Source: Inquilinus ginsengisoli_A (GTDB lineage: Bacteria; Pseudomonadota; Alphaproteobacteria; DSM-16000; Inquilinaceae). Taken from it: DNA of 64,000 nucleotides. The notes beneath the pieces were generated by a model. The model worked only from the letters and a program-made list of their open reading frames with translations, was not told the DNA's origin and ran no database searches. The DNA lies in the NCBI RefSeq assembly GCF_031453975.1, contig NZ_JAVDPW010000005.1:310001-374000 (forward strand), written 5' to 3'. Shown here piece after piece: positions 8,997-18,018 of the stretch (its first letter is position 1; each line of letters begins with the position of its first letter). Position numbers and translations under genes: made by a program.

Positions 8997-10085
8997 TCAT
9001 TCGGTCCTGGCGGCTGCCGCCCACCGGCTCAGCAGCCCGGCCGGGGCGCGGGCGTCGGCCATGTCGCCGTCGGTGGTGCAGATCGCGGCGACGAAGGTCT
9101 TCGCCGCCGCGCCGCCGCGCCGCCCGTCCTTGTCGTGGTTGAGCGGCAGGACGTTGTCGATGCCGGCCATGCCCCCGCCGCCCTTGGCGTCGATGCGCAT
9201 CATCTCGTTCAGGCACATCTTCGAGCGGTCGACGCACAGGTTGAGGATGGCAGGGTAGAGGTCGGGCGCCACCGACCCGTAGTGCCGCACCGGGTCGCGC
9301 TCGCTCGGCCGCTCCAGCGCCAGGTACTCCTCGCGGCTGAGGTTGGTGCCGTCGGCCTTCACCTTCTGCACCCAGGCGTCGAAATCCGCCGCGGCGAGGC
9401 CGTGGAAGGCGAAGTGCATGCCGGAGAAGCCGGCGCCGCTGTAGTTGGCCGAGAAGCCCTCATACTCGCCGGGGTGGTTGATCACGGCGTGCAGCTTCGT
9501 CTCCATGCCGGCCATGGCGTAGATCTGGCCGGCCAGCGCCGGGACGAAGAAGGAGTTCATCACCGTCGCCGAGGTGATCTTGAAGTTGATCGGCACGTCG
9601 ACCGGCGCCGCCAGCTCGTTCACCGTGGCGATGCCCAGGTCGGGGTAGAGGAACAGCCATTTCCAGTCGAGCGCCACGACCTCGACCGTCAGCGGCTTCA
9701 CATCCGCCGCCACCGGCCGCGTCGAGTCGATGCGGTCCAGCGGCCGGTAGGGGTCCAGCGTGTGGGTGCTGATCCAGGTCAGGGCGCCCAGGGCGATGAT
9801 GATCACCAGCGGCGCCGCCCAAATCACGAATTCGAGTTGGGTCGAATGGCTCCACTCCGGGTCGTAGGGCGCGTCCGTGTTGGATTGCCGGTACTTCCAG
9901 GCGAAGAACAGGGTCATCGCGATCACCGGCACGATGATCAGCAGCATCAGGATCGTGGAGATCACGATCAGGTCGCGCTGCTGCACCGCAACATCACCTG
10001 ACGGGGACATGACGACCATGTTGCACCCGCCCAGCAAAGCCAGGAACGGAAGCACGATCAAACGACGCAAGGCTTTGATGGGCAT
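8997..10085 (-). CDS. cyoA: Cytochrome o ubiquinol oxidase subunit II
   Basis: 362 residues. A lipoprotein signal ends in LLGGC (Cys about 21), two TM helices follow, then a periplasmic cupredoxin domain. As expected for a quinol oxidase, the CuA ligand cysteines of cytochrome c oxidase subunit II are absent. The FVPALAGQIYAMAGM and HPGEYEGFSANYSGAGFSG stretches are characteristic of CyoA. It is the first gene of cyoABCD-SURF1. Its promoter must lie in the 268-nt divergent region shared with the MFS gene, where two dyads are seen. Confidence 0.97.
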   Translation of the reverse strand: MPIKALRRLIVLPFLALLGGCNMVVMSPSGDVAVQQRDLIVISTILMLLIIVPVIAMTLFFAWKYRQSNTDAPYDPEWSHSTQLEFVIWAAPLVIIIALGALTWISTHTLDPYRPLDRIDSTRPVAADVKPLTVEVVALDWKWLFLYPDLGIATVNELAAPVDVPINFKITSATVMNSFFVPALAGQIYAMAGMETKLHAVINHPGEYEGFSANYSGAGFSGMHFAFHGLAAADFDAWVQKVKADGTNLSREEYLALERPSERDPVRHYGSVAPDLYPAILNLCVDRSKMCLNEMMRIDAKGGGGMAGIDNVLPLNHDKDGRRGGAAAKTFVAAICTTDGDMADARAPAGLLSRWAAAARTE

Positions 10086-10155
10086 GCCGTTGCCTGAGTT
10101 AGCTACGTTGGTAACACGGGGGCTGACTTAACCGAGCCCGGCGCGGATCGACAGT

Positions 10156-10198
10156 GGACAGTTTGTCCTACGAAGCGACCGACTGTTGCAGTGCAACA
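10156..10198. promoter_or_regulatory. Two dyads in the cyoA/MFS divergent region
   Basis: GGACA-GTT-TGTCC (10156-10168) and TGTTGCAGTGCAACA (10184-10198, a perfect dyad around a central G) sit between the two divergent start codons. Both are plausible operator sites for a regulator of the oxidase or of the carrier. The binding protein is unknown, and I could not place -35/-10 elements with confidence. Confidence 0.4.
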
Positions 10199-10353
10199 TC
10201 GTCGCAGCAGCCTCCCATCAGGGTTTGGCGGTCCCCCAGCCATCGCTTCGGCTCGTTCTGGAGCACTTTGACGCACGCGAATCATGGCCCATATTCAGGG
10301 AAGGGACAATCTCGGCCCCCCGCAAGGCGCTGCCCAGCAGGAACAAGAAGACC

Positions 10354-11673
10354 ATGGCCACACTCAGTCGAGACCTCGATTCGCCCGCTTCCTCCGCCGG
10401 ATCCGGGCACGACTCCGCCGTGTCCCCCGGCGAGATCGCGATCGGCGTCGTGATCGGCCGGACGGCGGAATTCTTCGACTTCTTCGTCTACGCCATCGCC
10501 TCGGTCCTGGTCTTCCCGCACTTCTTCTTCCCGCAGGCGCAGCCGCTGGACGCGATGCTGTACTCCTTCGCGGTGTTCGCGCTGGCCTTCGTCGCCCGCC
10601 CGATCGGGTCGATCTTCTTCATGGAGGTCGACCGGCGGCACGGGCGGGGCGTCAAGCTGACCATGGCGATGTTCCTGCTCGGCGGCTCCACCGCGGCCAT
10701 GGCCTTCCTGCCCGGGACCGAGGACATCGGCCCGGCCGCGATCGCCCTGCTGGCGCTGTTCCGAATCGGGCAGGGCCTGGCCCTGGGCGGCGCCTGGGAC
10801 GGGCTGGCGTCGCTGCTGGCGCTCAACGCGCCGCCGAACCGCCGCGGCTGGTACGCGATGATGCCGCAGCTCGGCGCCCCGCTGGGCTTCATGCTGGCCA
10901 GCGCGCTGTTCTCGTTCTTCCTGATCAACCTCTCGACCGCCGATTTCCTCGACTGGGGCTGGCGCTATCCCTTCTTCGTCGCCTTCGCGATCAATGTGGT
11001 CGCGCTGTTCGCCCGGCTGCGGCTGGTGGTGACCGAGCATTTCGAGCGGCTGTACGCGAGCAAGGACCTCGAGGCCCAGCGCGTGTCCGTGACGATGAAG
11101 CAGCAGGGGGCGAACATCCTGGTCGGCGCCTTCGTGCCGCTGGCGACCTTCGCGCTGTTCCACCTGGTGACGGTGTTCCCGCTCAGCTGGGTGTCCCTCT
11201 ACACCGACCACAATGCCGGCGACTTCCTGATGACCGAGTTCGCCGGCGCCGTGCTGGGCACCATCGGCATCGTCGCCTCGGGGCTGATCGCCGACCGCAC
11301 CGGCCGGCGTACGCTGCTGGCGGTCTGCGCGGTGCTGATCGCGATCTTCAGCTTCGTCACGCCGATGCTGCTCGGCGGCGGGCCCACGGCGCGGGTGGTC
11401 TTCGTCCTGGTGGGCTTCGCGCTGCTGGGCCTGTCCTTCGGCCAGGCGGCCGGCGCGGTGGCCTCGAACTTCCCGAACCGGGACCGCTACACCGCCTCGG
11501 CCCTGACCTCGGACATCGCCTGGATGGTCGGCGCCGGCTTCGCCCCCTTCGTCGCCCTGGCCCTGTCCAGCCGGTTCGGCCTGGCGCTGGTCGGCGCCTA
11601 CCTGCTGTCGGGCGCAGTCTGCACCCTGGCCGCGCTGCGGGTGAACCGCGAGCTCGAGCTGAAACAGGACTGA
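10354..11673 (+). CDS. MFS transporter, metabolite:H+ symporter type
   Basis: About 439 residues from the ATG at 10354; the upstream in-frame extension to 10186 has no membrane or family character. Twelve TM segments are expected. Seen: FFDFFVYAIASVLVFP in helix 1 and RPIGSIFFMEVDRRHGR in the helix 2-3 loop, which resemble the metabolite:H+ symporter (KgtP/ProP/ShiA-like) branch. It probably imports an organic acid or osmolyte across the inner membrane. It is divergent from cyoABCD with 268 nt between the starts, so co-regulation with respiration is possible. The substrate is unknown. Confidence 0.88.
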   Translation: MATLSRDLDSPASSAGSGHDSAVSPGEIAIGVVIGRTAEFFDFFVYAIASVLVFPHFFFPQAQPLDAMLYSFAVFALAFVARPIGSIFFMEVDRRHGRGVKLTMAMFLLGGSTAAMAFLPGTEDIGPAAIALLALFRIGQGLALGGAWDGLASLLALNAPPNRRGWYAMMPQLGAPLGFMLASALFSFFLINLSTADFLDWGWRYPFFVAFAINVVALFARLRLVVTEHFERLYASKDLEAQRVSVTMKQQGANILVGAFVPLATFALFHLVTVFPLSWVSLYTDHNAGDFLMTEFAGAVLGTIGIVASGLIADRTGRRTLLAVCAVLIAIFSFVTPMLLGGGPTARVVFVLVGFALLGLSFGQAAGAVASNFPNRDRYTASALTSDIAWMVGAGFAPFVALALSSRFGLALVGAYLLSGAVCTLAALRVNRELELKQD

Positions 11674-11891
11674 CGCAGGCTTAGGCCGTCGTCTCCGATC
11701 GCACCCGGACTCCGGAATCGGGAGGGTATGGCGCTGCCGCTCGGCGGCGTCATCTCAAGACATCTTTATCTGCCGCACCGGCGGAGTTCGCCCGGCTCCG
11801 GGCCCTTACCCTTGTCCCGCCCTAACTCGGCGGAAAACGCTGCGAGCGGGTTCTTGTTATTTTGAAAAAATAGGCATACAAATTTTTTGAA

Positions 11892-11907
11892 GAGAGATTT
11901 TTCTCTC
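11892..11907. promoter_or_regulatory. AT-rich hairpin before the Lrp/AsnC gene
   Basis: GAGAGA-TTTT-TCTCTC is followed by a GA and a T-run, inside a very AT-rich block (11857-11930) that ends 1 nt before the start codon. It could be an autoregulatory site of the Lrp-type protein, or a terminator/attenuator in the leader. The block is unusual in this 70% GC sequence. Confidence 0.4.
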
Positions 11908-11930
11908 GATTTTTTTCTCAAAACGAAAGA

Positions 11931-12455
11931 ATGATGGTGAGGGAACGGCTCGACCCGATGGATCGGCGGCTGGTCAGGCTGCTGTCCGAGGACGCGCAGC
12001 TCGGCGCCAGCGGATTGGCCGAGAAGATGGACGTGTCGGCGCCGACGGTGCGTTCGCGCCTGCGCAGCCTGGTGGATCGGAACCTGGTCAAGATCGTCGG
12101 GCTGCTGAACCTGTCGGCGCGTCCGGAGCTGATCTCGGCCATCGTCGGCATCAACACGCTGGGGCGGGGCCGCATCCATGAGATCGCGCAGCGCATCGCC
12201 GACCTGCCCTTCGTCACCTCCGCCTCGGTGGTCACCGGGCGCTTCGACATCATCGCCGAGGTGGTGGTGGCCGACGATGTCGCCGATCTCTACCGCGTGA
12301 CCAGCGAGCTGATCCCCAAGGTCGGCGAACCCGGGGAGATCTCGCGCAGCGAGACCTTCGTGGTGATGGCGTCCTGCAACAAATGGGTCGGCCTGCCCAA
12401 AGGGTGCTGGTCGGACGAGTCCGAGGCGCAGCTGCGCGGATCGGCCATGTCGTGA
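11931..12455 (+). CDS. Lrp/AsnC family transcriptional regulator
   Basis: 174 residues from ATG 11931 (ATG 11934 is equally possible). The N-terminal winged helix-turn-helix (about residues 10-60, with DRRLVRLLSEDAQLGASGLA and VSAPTVRSRLRSL) is followed by a RAM/AsnC ligand-binding domain (GINTLGRGRIHEIA, VVTGRFDIIAEVVV). Such proteins sense amino acids and form octamers. It overlaps the downstream saccharopine-dehydrogenase-like gene as GTGA and precedes an amino-acid ABC transporter, so it probably controls that locus and itself. The AT-rich leader with a dyad is a likely self-binding region. Confidence 0.92.
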   Translation: MMVRERLDPMDRRLVRLLSEDAQLGASGLAEKMDVSAPTVRSRLRSLVDRNLVKIVGLLNLSARPELISAIVGINTLGRGRIHEIAQRIADLPFVTSASVVTGRFDIIAEVVVADDVADLYRVTSELIPKVGEPGEISRSETFVVMASCNKWVGLPKGCWSDESEAQLRGSAMS

Positions 12456-13624
12456 TCGTCGCCGTCCTCGGCGGCCTCGGGCTGCAGGGCCGGGCGGCGA
12501 TCGCCGACTTGGCCGCCAGCCCCGGCGTCGAGCAGATCGTCTGCGTCGACACCGCGCCGGACGGGCTGGACCGGCTCGCGGGCCTGGTCGATCCGGACCG
12601 CGTGCGCCTGGTCGTGCCCGAGGGGCCGATGGGCGCGGCCCTGGCGGCGGTGATGCGGGACGTGGACGTCGCCATCGACCTGATGCCGCTGCCGCTGATG
12701 CGCGACGCGGTGACGGCGGCGATCGCGGCGCGGACGCCGATCGTGACCACCAACTACGCCGGATCGATCGAGGACCTGGGCCCGGCGGCGGAGGCCGCGG
12801 GCATCGGTGTGATGACCGAATGCGGCCTCGATCCCGGCATCGACCTGGTGCTGTACCGGCGCGCCGCGCGGCAGTTCGACACCGTCACGGCGATCGAGTC
12901 CTACTGCGGCGGCATCCCCGAGCCGCAGGCCCGGACCGGTCCGCTGTCCTACAAGGTCAGCTGGAACTTCGACATGGTGCTGATGAGCCAGAACCGCGCC
13001 TCGGTCCTGCTCGAGGACGGCCAGCGCGTCGAGATCCCGGCCGCGCAGCAGCACGACAACCGCTTCATCCACGAGATCGAGGTGGCCGGGCTGGGACGGC
13101 TCGAAGCGCTGCCGAACGGCGACGCTGTCCATTATGCCGAGATGCTCGGCAACACCGGCTCGCTCCGGCGCACCGGCCGCTACACCCTGCGCTGGCCGGG
13201 GTGGTCCGCCTTCTGGGCGCCGCTGAAGCAGCTCGGCTTCCTCTCCGAGGACCCGGTGCCGGGCCTGGCCGGCACTGTCAGCCCGCGCGAGTTTCTCAGC
13301 CGGCTGCTCGGCCCCCAGCTGCAATACGGCGCGGCCGAGAAGGATTTGTGCGTGATGCGCAACGTCTTCCGCGGCGTCCAGGGCGGCCGCGGCAAGACCG
13401 TGACCTCGGACCTCGTGATCGAGCGCGACCTGGCCTCGGGCCTGTTCGGCATGAGCATCGGCGTCGGCGGCCCGGCCAGCATCGTGGCGCAGATGCTGGC
13501 GCGCGGCGAGATCGCGGCCGCGGGGCTGCTCAACCCCCTGACCCATGTGCCGGACGGCCCGTTCCTGGCGGAACTGGCCAGGCGCGGCATCCGGGTGGCC
13601 GACACCACCGCCTGGGATCCCTAG
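12452..13624 (+). CDS. Saccharopine dehydrogenase family protein (L-lysine dehydrogenase-like)
   Basis: About 390 residues. The GTG at 12452 overlaps the regulator's stop and places the Rossmann motif VLGGLGLQGRAAIADLA at the very N-terminus, which supports this start. NAD(P)-binding and saccharopine-dehydrogenase C-terminal domains follow; GIGVMTECGLDPGID is a typical family motif. Such proteins oxidise or reduce lysine- or saccharopine-type substrates, and the stand-alone ~390-residue form is often annotated as L-lysine dehydrogenase. An Lrp-type regulator and a polar amino-acid transporter either side support amino-acid catabolism. The exact substrate is inferred, not shown. Confidence 0.82.
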   Translation: MIVAVLGGLGLQGRAAIADLAASPGVEQIVCVDTAPDGLDRLAGLVDPDRVRLVVPEGPMGAALAAVMRDVDVAIDLMPLPLMRDAVTAAIAARTPIVTTNYAGSIEDLGPAAEAAGIGVMTECGLDPGIDLVLYRRAARQFDTVTAIESYCGGIPEPQARTGPLSYKVSWNFDMVLMSQNRASVLLEDGQRVEIPAAQQHDNRFIHEIEVAGLGRLEALPNGDAVHYAEMLGNTGSLRRTGRYTLRWPGWSAFWAPLKQLGFLSEDPVPGLAGTVSPREFLSRLLGPQLQYGAAEKDLCVMRNVFRGVQGGRGKTVTSDLVIERDLASGLFGMSIGVGGPASIVAQMLARGEIAAAGLLNPLTHVPDGPFLAELARRGIRVADTTAWDP

Positions 13625-13717
13625 GCGAAGATCTTCGGGCGGCGGCGGTCGGCACGACGCGCGGCGCCCCAAGGAGAGAGCCCGAAAAGGGCGGCATGCA
13701 ACACGGAGGACATTCGA

Positions 13718-14512
13718 ATGAAGTTCGTCAGTTGGCTCGTCGCAGGCTTTGCCCTGCTGCCGTTGATCGGCGTCGACGGCGCCAGGGCCGGGACGCTCGA
13801 CGACATCACCGCGCGCGGCGAGCTGCGCGTGGCGGTGCAGACGCAGGGCCCGCCCTATTCCATGGTTGACAAGAACGGGGCGCGGACCGGCAGTTCGGTC
13901 GAGCTGGCCGAGCTGATGGCCAAGGAAATGGGGGTGAAGATCACCTTCCTGGACTTCGACTGGGACGGCCTGATCCCGGCGCTCTTGTCGGGCAAGGCCG
14001 ACCTCCTGGTCGGCGACATGACCCCGACCCTGGCGCGGGCCATGAAGGTCGGCTTCACCAAGCCGTTCATGTACACGGGCAGCGCCGTCTTCGCCAAGAC
14101 GGGCGGCAAGTTCGGGTCGGTCGAGGCCTGCAAGGCGCCGGGAACCCGCATCGCCGTGCTGCTCGGCGCCACCGGCGAGAAGAACGCCAAGGCTGCCTTC
14201 CCGGACGCCGAGATCAAGAGCTACAAGGGCGGCGGGCCGCTGCTGCTGGACGCGGTGAACAACGACCAGGCGGATTGCGGCGTCAACGACGTCTCGGCGG
14301 TGACCGGCCAGTCCGGCGCCTATCCGGACGGCACCTTCACCATCATGCCGCAGATCCTGTCCAAGGAGCCGCTGGCCTTCGCCGTGCGCTACGATTCCCA
14401 GGACCTGCTGGTCTGGATGAACCTATTCCTCGACCAGGCGACGCTCGATGGCCGCCTCGAGAAGAACCTCGATTACTGGGTCAATTCGGACGGTTGGAAG
14501 AAAGACCACTGA
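13718..14512 (+). CDS. Polar amino-acid ABC transporter, substrate-binding protein
   Basis: 264 residues. A Sec signal peptide (about 1-25, ending ARA) is followed by a type-3 periplasmic binding fold: GELRVAVQTQGPPYSMVD near the N-terminus, WDGLIPALLSGKADLLVGDMT in the first lobe, and DQADCGVNDVSA. The family ligands are amino acids or opines. GGAGG is well placed upstream of ATG 13718. Two permeases and an ATPase follow in the same direction, giving a complete importer. Confidence 0.92.
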   Translation: MKFVSWLVAGFALLPLIGVDGARAGTLDDITARGELRVAVQTQGPPYSMVDKNGARTGSSVELAELMAKEMGVKITFLDFDWDGLIPALLSGKADLLVGDMTPTLARAMKVGFTKPFMYTGSAVFAKTGGKFGSVEACKAPGTRIAVLLGATGEKNAKAAFPDAEIKSYKGGGPLLLDAVNNDQADCGVNDVSAVTGQSGAYPDGTFTIMPQILSKEPLAFAVRYDSQDLLVWMNLFLDQATLDGRLEKNLDYWVNSDGWKKDH

Positions 14513-14620
14513 CCGGACCGATGGCTCCCGGGCGGATCCGCGCGGCCTTCGGGCCGGGCGGGTCCGGGCTGGGAGAAATCGCCGGTCGTGCCGTCGGCAG
14601 AGGGGGAGGGGCGCCAGACC

Positions 14621-15304
14621 ATGCTCGGTAACTTCAGCTTTCGCGTCATCCTCGAATCCCTGCCCGCCTTCGGGTCCGGGCTGGCGACGACGCTGTGGCT
14701 GTCGCTGATCGCCTTCGCCGGCGCCCTGGCGGTCGGGATCATCGCCTGCGCCCTGAAGCTGCAGCCTACGAAGCTGCTGCGCGCCCCGGCGGTGGCCTTC
14801 ATCGACGCGATCCGCGCCACGCCGCTGCTGGCCCAGCTGTACTTCCTGTATTTCGGGCTGCCCCGGCTCGGCATCGTCCTGCCCGAGCTGGTCGTCGGCA
14901 TCCTGGCCCTGTCGCTGAACAGCGGCGCCTATGTCGCCGAGATCATCCGGGCGGGCATCCTGTCGATCCCGCGCGGGCAGGTCGAGGCCGGCATCTCCTC
15001 GGGCATGACCTTCGCCCAGCGCATGCGCCTCGTCATCCTGCCGCAGGCCTTCAAGGTGACGATCCCGCCGCTGCTGGGCCAGGCGATCGTGCTGGTGAAG
15101 GATTCGGCGCTGCTGTCGCTGATCGCCGTCGCCGAGCTGACCCGGGCCGGGCAGAGCCTCGCCTCCGACCGCTTCATGCCGGCGGAGGCCTTCATCACCA
15201 CCGCCGCCTGCTACCTCATCCTCTATTACGGGCTCAAGGCCCTGGCGGCGCTGTCGGCGCGCTGGGTCGGCCTCCGCCCGGTCCGCCAGGACAGGCCCGC
15301 ATGA
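14621..15304 (+). CDS. Polar amino-acid ABC transporter permease
   Basis: About 227 residues from ATG 14621, which has an AGGGGGAGGG stretch upstream; a GTG at 14588 is the alternative. It is a HisMQ-type permease with five or so TM helices and the EAA-loop region EAGISSGMTFAQRMRLVILPQAF. It overlaps the next permease by 4 nt (ATGA). It forms the membrane channel with its partner gene product. Confidence 0.92.
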   Translation: MLGNFSFRVILESLPAFGSGLATTLWLSLIAFAGALAVGIIACALKLQPTKLLRAPAVAFIDAIRATPLLAQLYFLYFGLPRLGIVLPELVVGILALSLNSGAYVAEIIRAGILSIPRGQVEAGISSGMTFAQRMRLVILPQAFKVTIPPLLGQAIVLVKDSALLSLIAVAELTRAGQSLASDRFMPAEAFITTAACYLILYYGLKALAALSARWVGLRPVRQDRPA

Positions 15305-15978
15305 TGATCTGGCAGCAGCTGCAAAGCCTCGTCGGCAGCTATCCCCTGGCGCTCCGCGGCCTGGGCACCACCGTGGCCGTGTCGCTGATCGGTCTCCTCG
15401 CCGGGTCGCTGGTCGGCTTCGCCATGGGCATGCTCAGGGCAGGGGGCAACCGCGTGGTGCGGCTGGTGATCGGCGCCTGGGTCGACCTGATCCGGGGCAC
15501 GCCGTTCCTGGTCCAGATCTTCCTGATCTTCTTCATCCTGCCGGAGGCCGGGATCGAGCTGGAAGCCTTCACCGCCGGCGTCATCGCGCTCAGCAACCTG
15601 GCGGCCTGCTTCATCTGCGAGATCGTGGCGGGCGGCATCGGCGCCGTGCCCAAGGGCCAGGTCGAGGCGGCGCTGGCCTCCGGCCTGTCCCGGTGGCAGC
15701 GGATGCGGCATGTGGTGCTGCCCCAGGCGATGCGCATCATCCTGCCGCCGCTGGTCGGCCAGTACGTGCTGCTGATCAAGGATTCCTCGGTGGTGTCCGC
15801 GATCGGGCTGACCGACCTGACCCGGGTCGGCTGGCTGGTGGTGCAGCGGGTGCCCAACGGGCTCCTGGTCTTCGGGCTCATCGGCCTCGGCTATTTCATC
15901 GTGTGCTACCCGCTGCTCGCCATCGCCCGCCGGATCGAACGCCGCATGGGCGCCGCCCATGCCGAGGTCCAGCTGTGA
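15301..15978 (+). CDS. Polar amino-acid ABC transporter permease (second subunit)
   Basis: 225 residues from ATG 15301, coupled to the previous stop. It is a HisMQ-family permease with the conserved DLIRGTPFLVQIF motif and the EAA loop EAALASGLSRWQRMRHVVLPQA. The two permeases are paralogous and expected to form a heterodimer. The ATPase gene follows after 37 nt. Confidence 0.92.
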   Translation: MMIWQQLQSLVGSYPLALRGLGTTVAVSLIGLLAGSLVGFAMGMLRAGGNRVVRLVIGAWVDLIRGTPFLVQIFLIFFILPEAGIELEAFTAGVIALSNLAACFICEIVAGGIGAVPKGQVEAALASGLSRWQRMRHVVLPQAMRIILPPLVGQYVLLIKDSSVVSAIGLTDLTRVGWLVVQRVPNGLLVFGLIGLGYFIVCYPLLAIARRIERRMGAAHAEVQL

Positions 15979-16015
15979 CGACGCGACGGCCGCGCATCCA
16001 GGAAGGCACCAGACC

Positions 16016-16744
16016 GTGATCGAATTCCGCGGCGTCAACAAATGGTTCGGCCCGCTCCACGTGCTGCGCGAGGTGACGCTCGACGTGCAGCCCAAGGAGG
16101 TGGTGGTGGTCTGCGGGCCCAGCGGCTCGGGCAAGAGCACGCTGATCCGCTGCGTCAACGGCCTGGAGACGATCAAGAGCGGCGACCTGGTGGTGGACGG
16201 CCAGCGTCTGGGCGACCCCGCCACCGACATGCCGCGGCTGCGCACCGAGATCGGCTTCGTGTTCCAGCAGTTCAACCTGTACCCGCACAAGACCGCGCTG
16301 CAGAACGTCACGCTGGCGCCGATCCATGTGCGCCGGACCCCGCGGGCCGAGGCGGAGCAGGCCGGGCGCGAGCTCCTGGCCAAGGTCGGGCTGGCCGACA
16401 AGGTTGACGCCTATCCCAGCCAGCTGTCCGGCGGCCAGCAGCAACGGGTCGCGATCGCCCGCAGCCTGTGCATGCGCCCCAAGATCATGCTGTTCGACGA
16501 ACCGACCTCGGCGCTCGATCCCGAGATGATCAGCGAGGTGCTGGACGTCATGGTTGCCGTCGCCGAGGAGGGAATGACCATGATGGTGGTGACCCACGAG
16601 ATGGGTTTCGCCCGGAAGGTCGCCCAGCGGGTCGTGTTCATGGACCAGGGCAGCATCGTCGAGATCGGCCCGCCGGAGGAATTCTTCTCCGACCCCAAGA
16701 CCGACCGCAGCCGGGCCTTCCTGAGCAAGATCCTGCATCACTGA
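16016..16744 (+). CDS. Polar amino-acid ABC transporter ATP-binding protein
   Basis: About 242 residues. GTG 16016 has AGGAAGG eight or so bases upstream and gives a GlnQ-like start (IEFRGVNKWFG); an ATG at 15959 would overlap the permease. Seen: Walker A GPSGSGKST (about 37-45), Q-loop FQQFNLYP, signature LSGGQQQR, Walker B IMLFDEPTSALDP and the switch His in VVTHEMGFARK. Its stop overlaps by 7 nt that of the convergent ceramidase-like gene, so no separate terminator lies between them. Confidence 0.95.
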   Translation: MIEFRGVNKWFGPLHVLREVTLDVQPKEVVVVCGPSGSGKSTLIRCVNGLETIKSGDLVVDGQRLGDPATDMPRLRTEIGFVFQQFNLYPHKTALQNVTLAPIHVRRTPRAEAEQAGRELLAKVGLADKVDAYPSQLSGGQQQRVAIARSLCMRPKIMLFDEPTSALDPEMISEVLDVMVAVAEEGMTMMVVTHEMGFARKVAQRVVFMDQGSIVEIGPPEEFFSDPKTDRSRAFLSKILHH

Positions 16745-18018
16745 GACGACGTAAGGCTCCGCGCTAGGTCCAGCGCCGCGGCCGCCAGCCTCTCGGCCGA
16801 CCCCGGCGCCATCGCCGCCGGCATGCCGTAGTAGCGGTGCGCCTCCTCGACCTCGTAGCCGCCATGCGGGTATTCGGCCGCAGGCGGGACATAGCCGGGG
16901 CAGCCATCGGCGAAGCCGATGGTCATGGTCGGCCCCCGCAGCGGGTCGCCGTCGAGGCTGCGGCGGAGGTCGAGCGCCGTCTGCGCGAAGATCTCGCCCG
17001 GCAGCGCGATGATGCGCAGTCCGCCCCAGTCGAGCACGGTGACCCGCGCTGGCCAGGGCGCCAGCGGCAGCGGCGCCTTGGTCTCCGCCCACTCGATCCA
17101 GATCCGCAGCAGGGCCGCCCATGCCGGGTCCGCGGCGGCGGCCTGCCGGCGCCATTCCATGGCCAACGCCGCCGGGGCCTCCATCTCGGTCCGTGCCAGC
17201 GCCAGGTGCAGCTCGGTGCAGCCTGCGGCGATGTGGTCGCCGAGCGGCCGGTCCGGCGCCTGCAGCGCGGCGTCCGCGATCCGCGCACCGATGCGCTCCG
17301 CCTCCGCGAAGCTGCGGTCGGGGCGCGGCGCGGTCGAGATCGAGGCCTGGGCCGAATGGCCCATGTTGATGTCGCCGGTGCAGCCGGTCAGGAACAGCGC
17401 CACCGCGCCGGGATGCGCGGCCTCGATCCGGCGGCGGACCGCGCCGGGATAATCGGCGGTGAACCGGGTGTTGTCGGCGCCCAGCACCACCGGATGCAGC
17501 GCATGGGACGCCACCACCGCGATCACGGCGCCCTCGGCGTCCCGGATCCGCAGCATCGGCAGCGCCGGGTCGACCGGCCCGCCGGCGTGGCGGCGGTTGC
17601 GGGCGATGCCGGGATCCGCCCCCAGGCCGAAGCCCAGCCGCGCCGGACGGCGGGCGGCGAGGGCGGCGCCGACGGCCTGCACGCAGGCCTGCTCCAGCCG
17701 TTCCAGATAGGCCTCGTCCAGCCCCGGGCCGAGGCGGCCGGGCATCGCCACCGGCCCGCCATGGGTGTGGGTGGCGGCGACGACCAGGTGGCCGCCGGGC
17801 AGGCCGGCGCGCTCCCGGATGCGCCGGCAGCTGTCCTCGTGCAGGCCGATCACGTCGGCGACCACGATCGCGGTGTCGCCCACCGCCACCGCCCGCACCG
17901 TGAGCGGATCATGGACGCCCGAGGCCGGCGCGGTGCGCGCGGCGAAGCCGGACATGGCCAGCCCCGGCGGCGGCGTCACATCTACCACCGCGACGCCGGC
18001 CTGGACCTGGCCGGTCAC
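16738..18018 (-). CDS. Neutral/alkaline ceramidase-like protein
   Basis: About 426 residues from the GTG at 18018, which overlaps the nagA stop (GTGA). It matches the N-terminal catalytic domain of the neutral/alkaline non-lysosomal ceramidase family (PF04734): an opening GVAVVDVTPPPG, VAATHTHGGP, VASHALHPVVLG and TGCTGDINMG, all family hallmarks carrying metal-binding His. There is no signal peptide, so it is probably cytoplasmic and not a true ceramidase. Many such proteins sit in sugar-catabolism operons with unknown amidase-type roles. Here it is the last gene of the amino-sugar operon, where a de-N-acylation role would make sense (inference). Confidence 0.8.
   Translation of the reverse strand: MTGQVQAGVAVVDVTPPPGLAMSGFAARTAPASGVHDPLTVRAVAVGDTAIVVADVIGLHEDSCRRIRERAGLPGGHLVVAATHTHGGPVAMPGRLGPGLDEAYLERLEQACVQAVGAALAARRPARLGFGLGADPGIARNRRHAGGPVDPALPMLRIRDAEGAVIAVVASHALHPVVLGADNTRFTADYPGAVRRRIEAAHPGAVALFLTGCTGDINMGHSAQASISTAPRPDRSFAEAERIGARIADAALQAPDRPLGDHIAAGCTELHLALARTEMEAPAALAMEWRRQAAAADPAWAALLRIWIEWAETKAPLPLAPWPARVTVLDWGGLRIIALPGEIFAQTALDLRRSLDGDPLRGPTMTIGFADGCPGYVPPAAEYPHGGYEVEEAHRYYGMPAAMAPGSAERLAAAALDLARSLTSSQ

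Noticed and set aside
11790..11803. GCCCGG-CT-CCGGGC hairpin after the MFS gene as a terminator
   Set aside because: Short stem, tiny loop and no T-run. Such dyads are expected by chance in 70% GC DNA.
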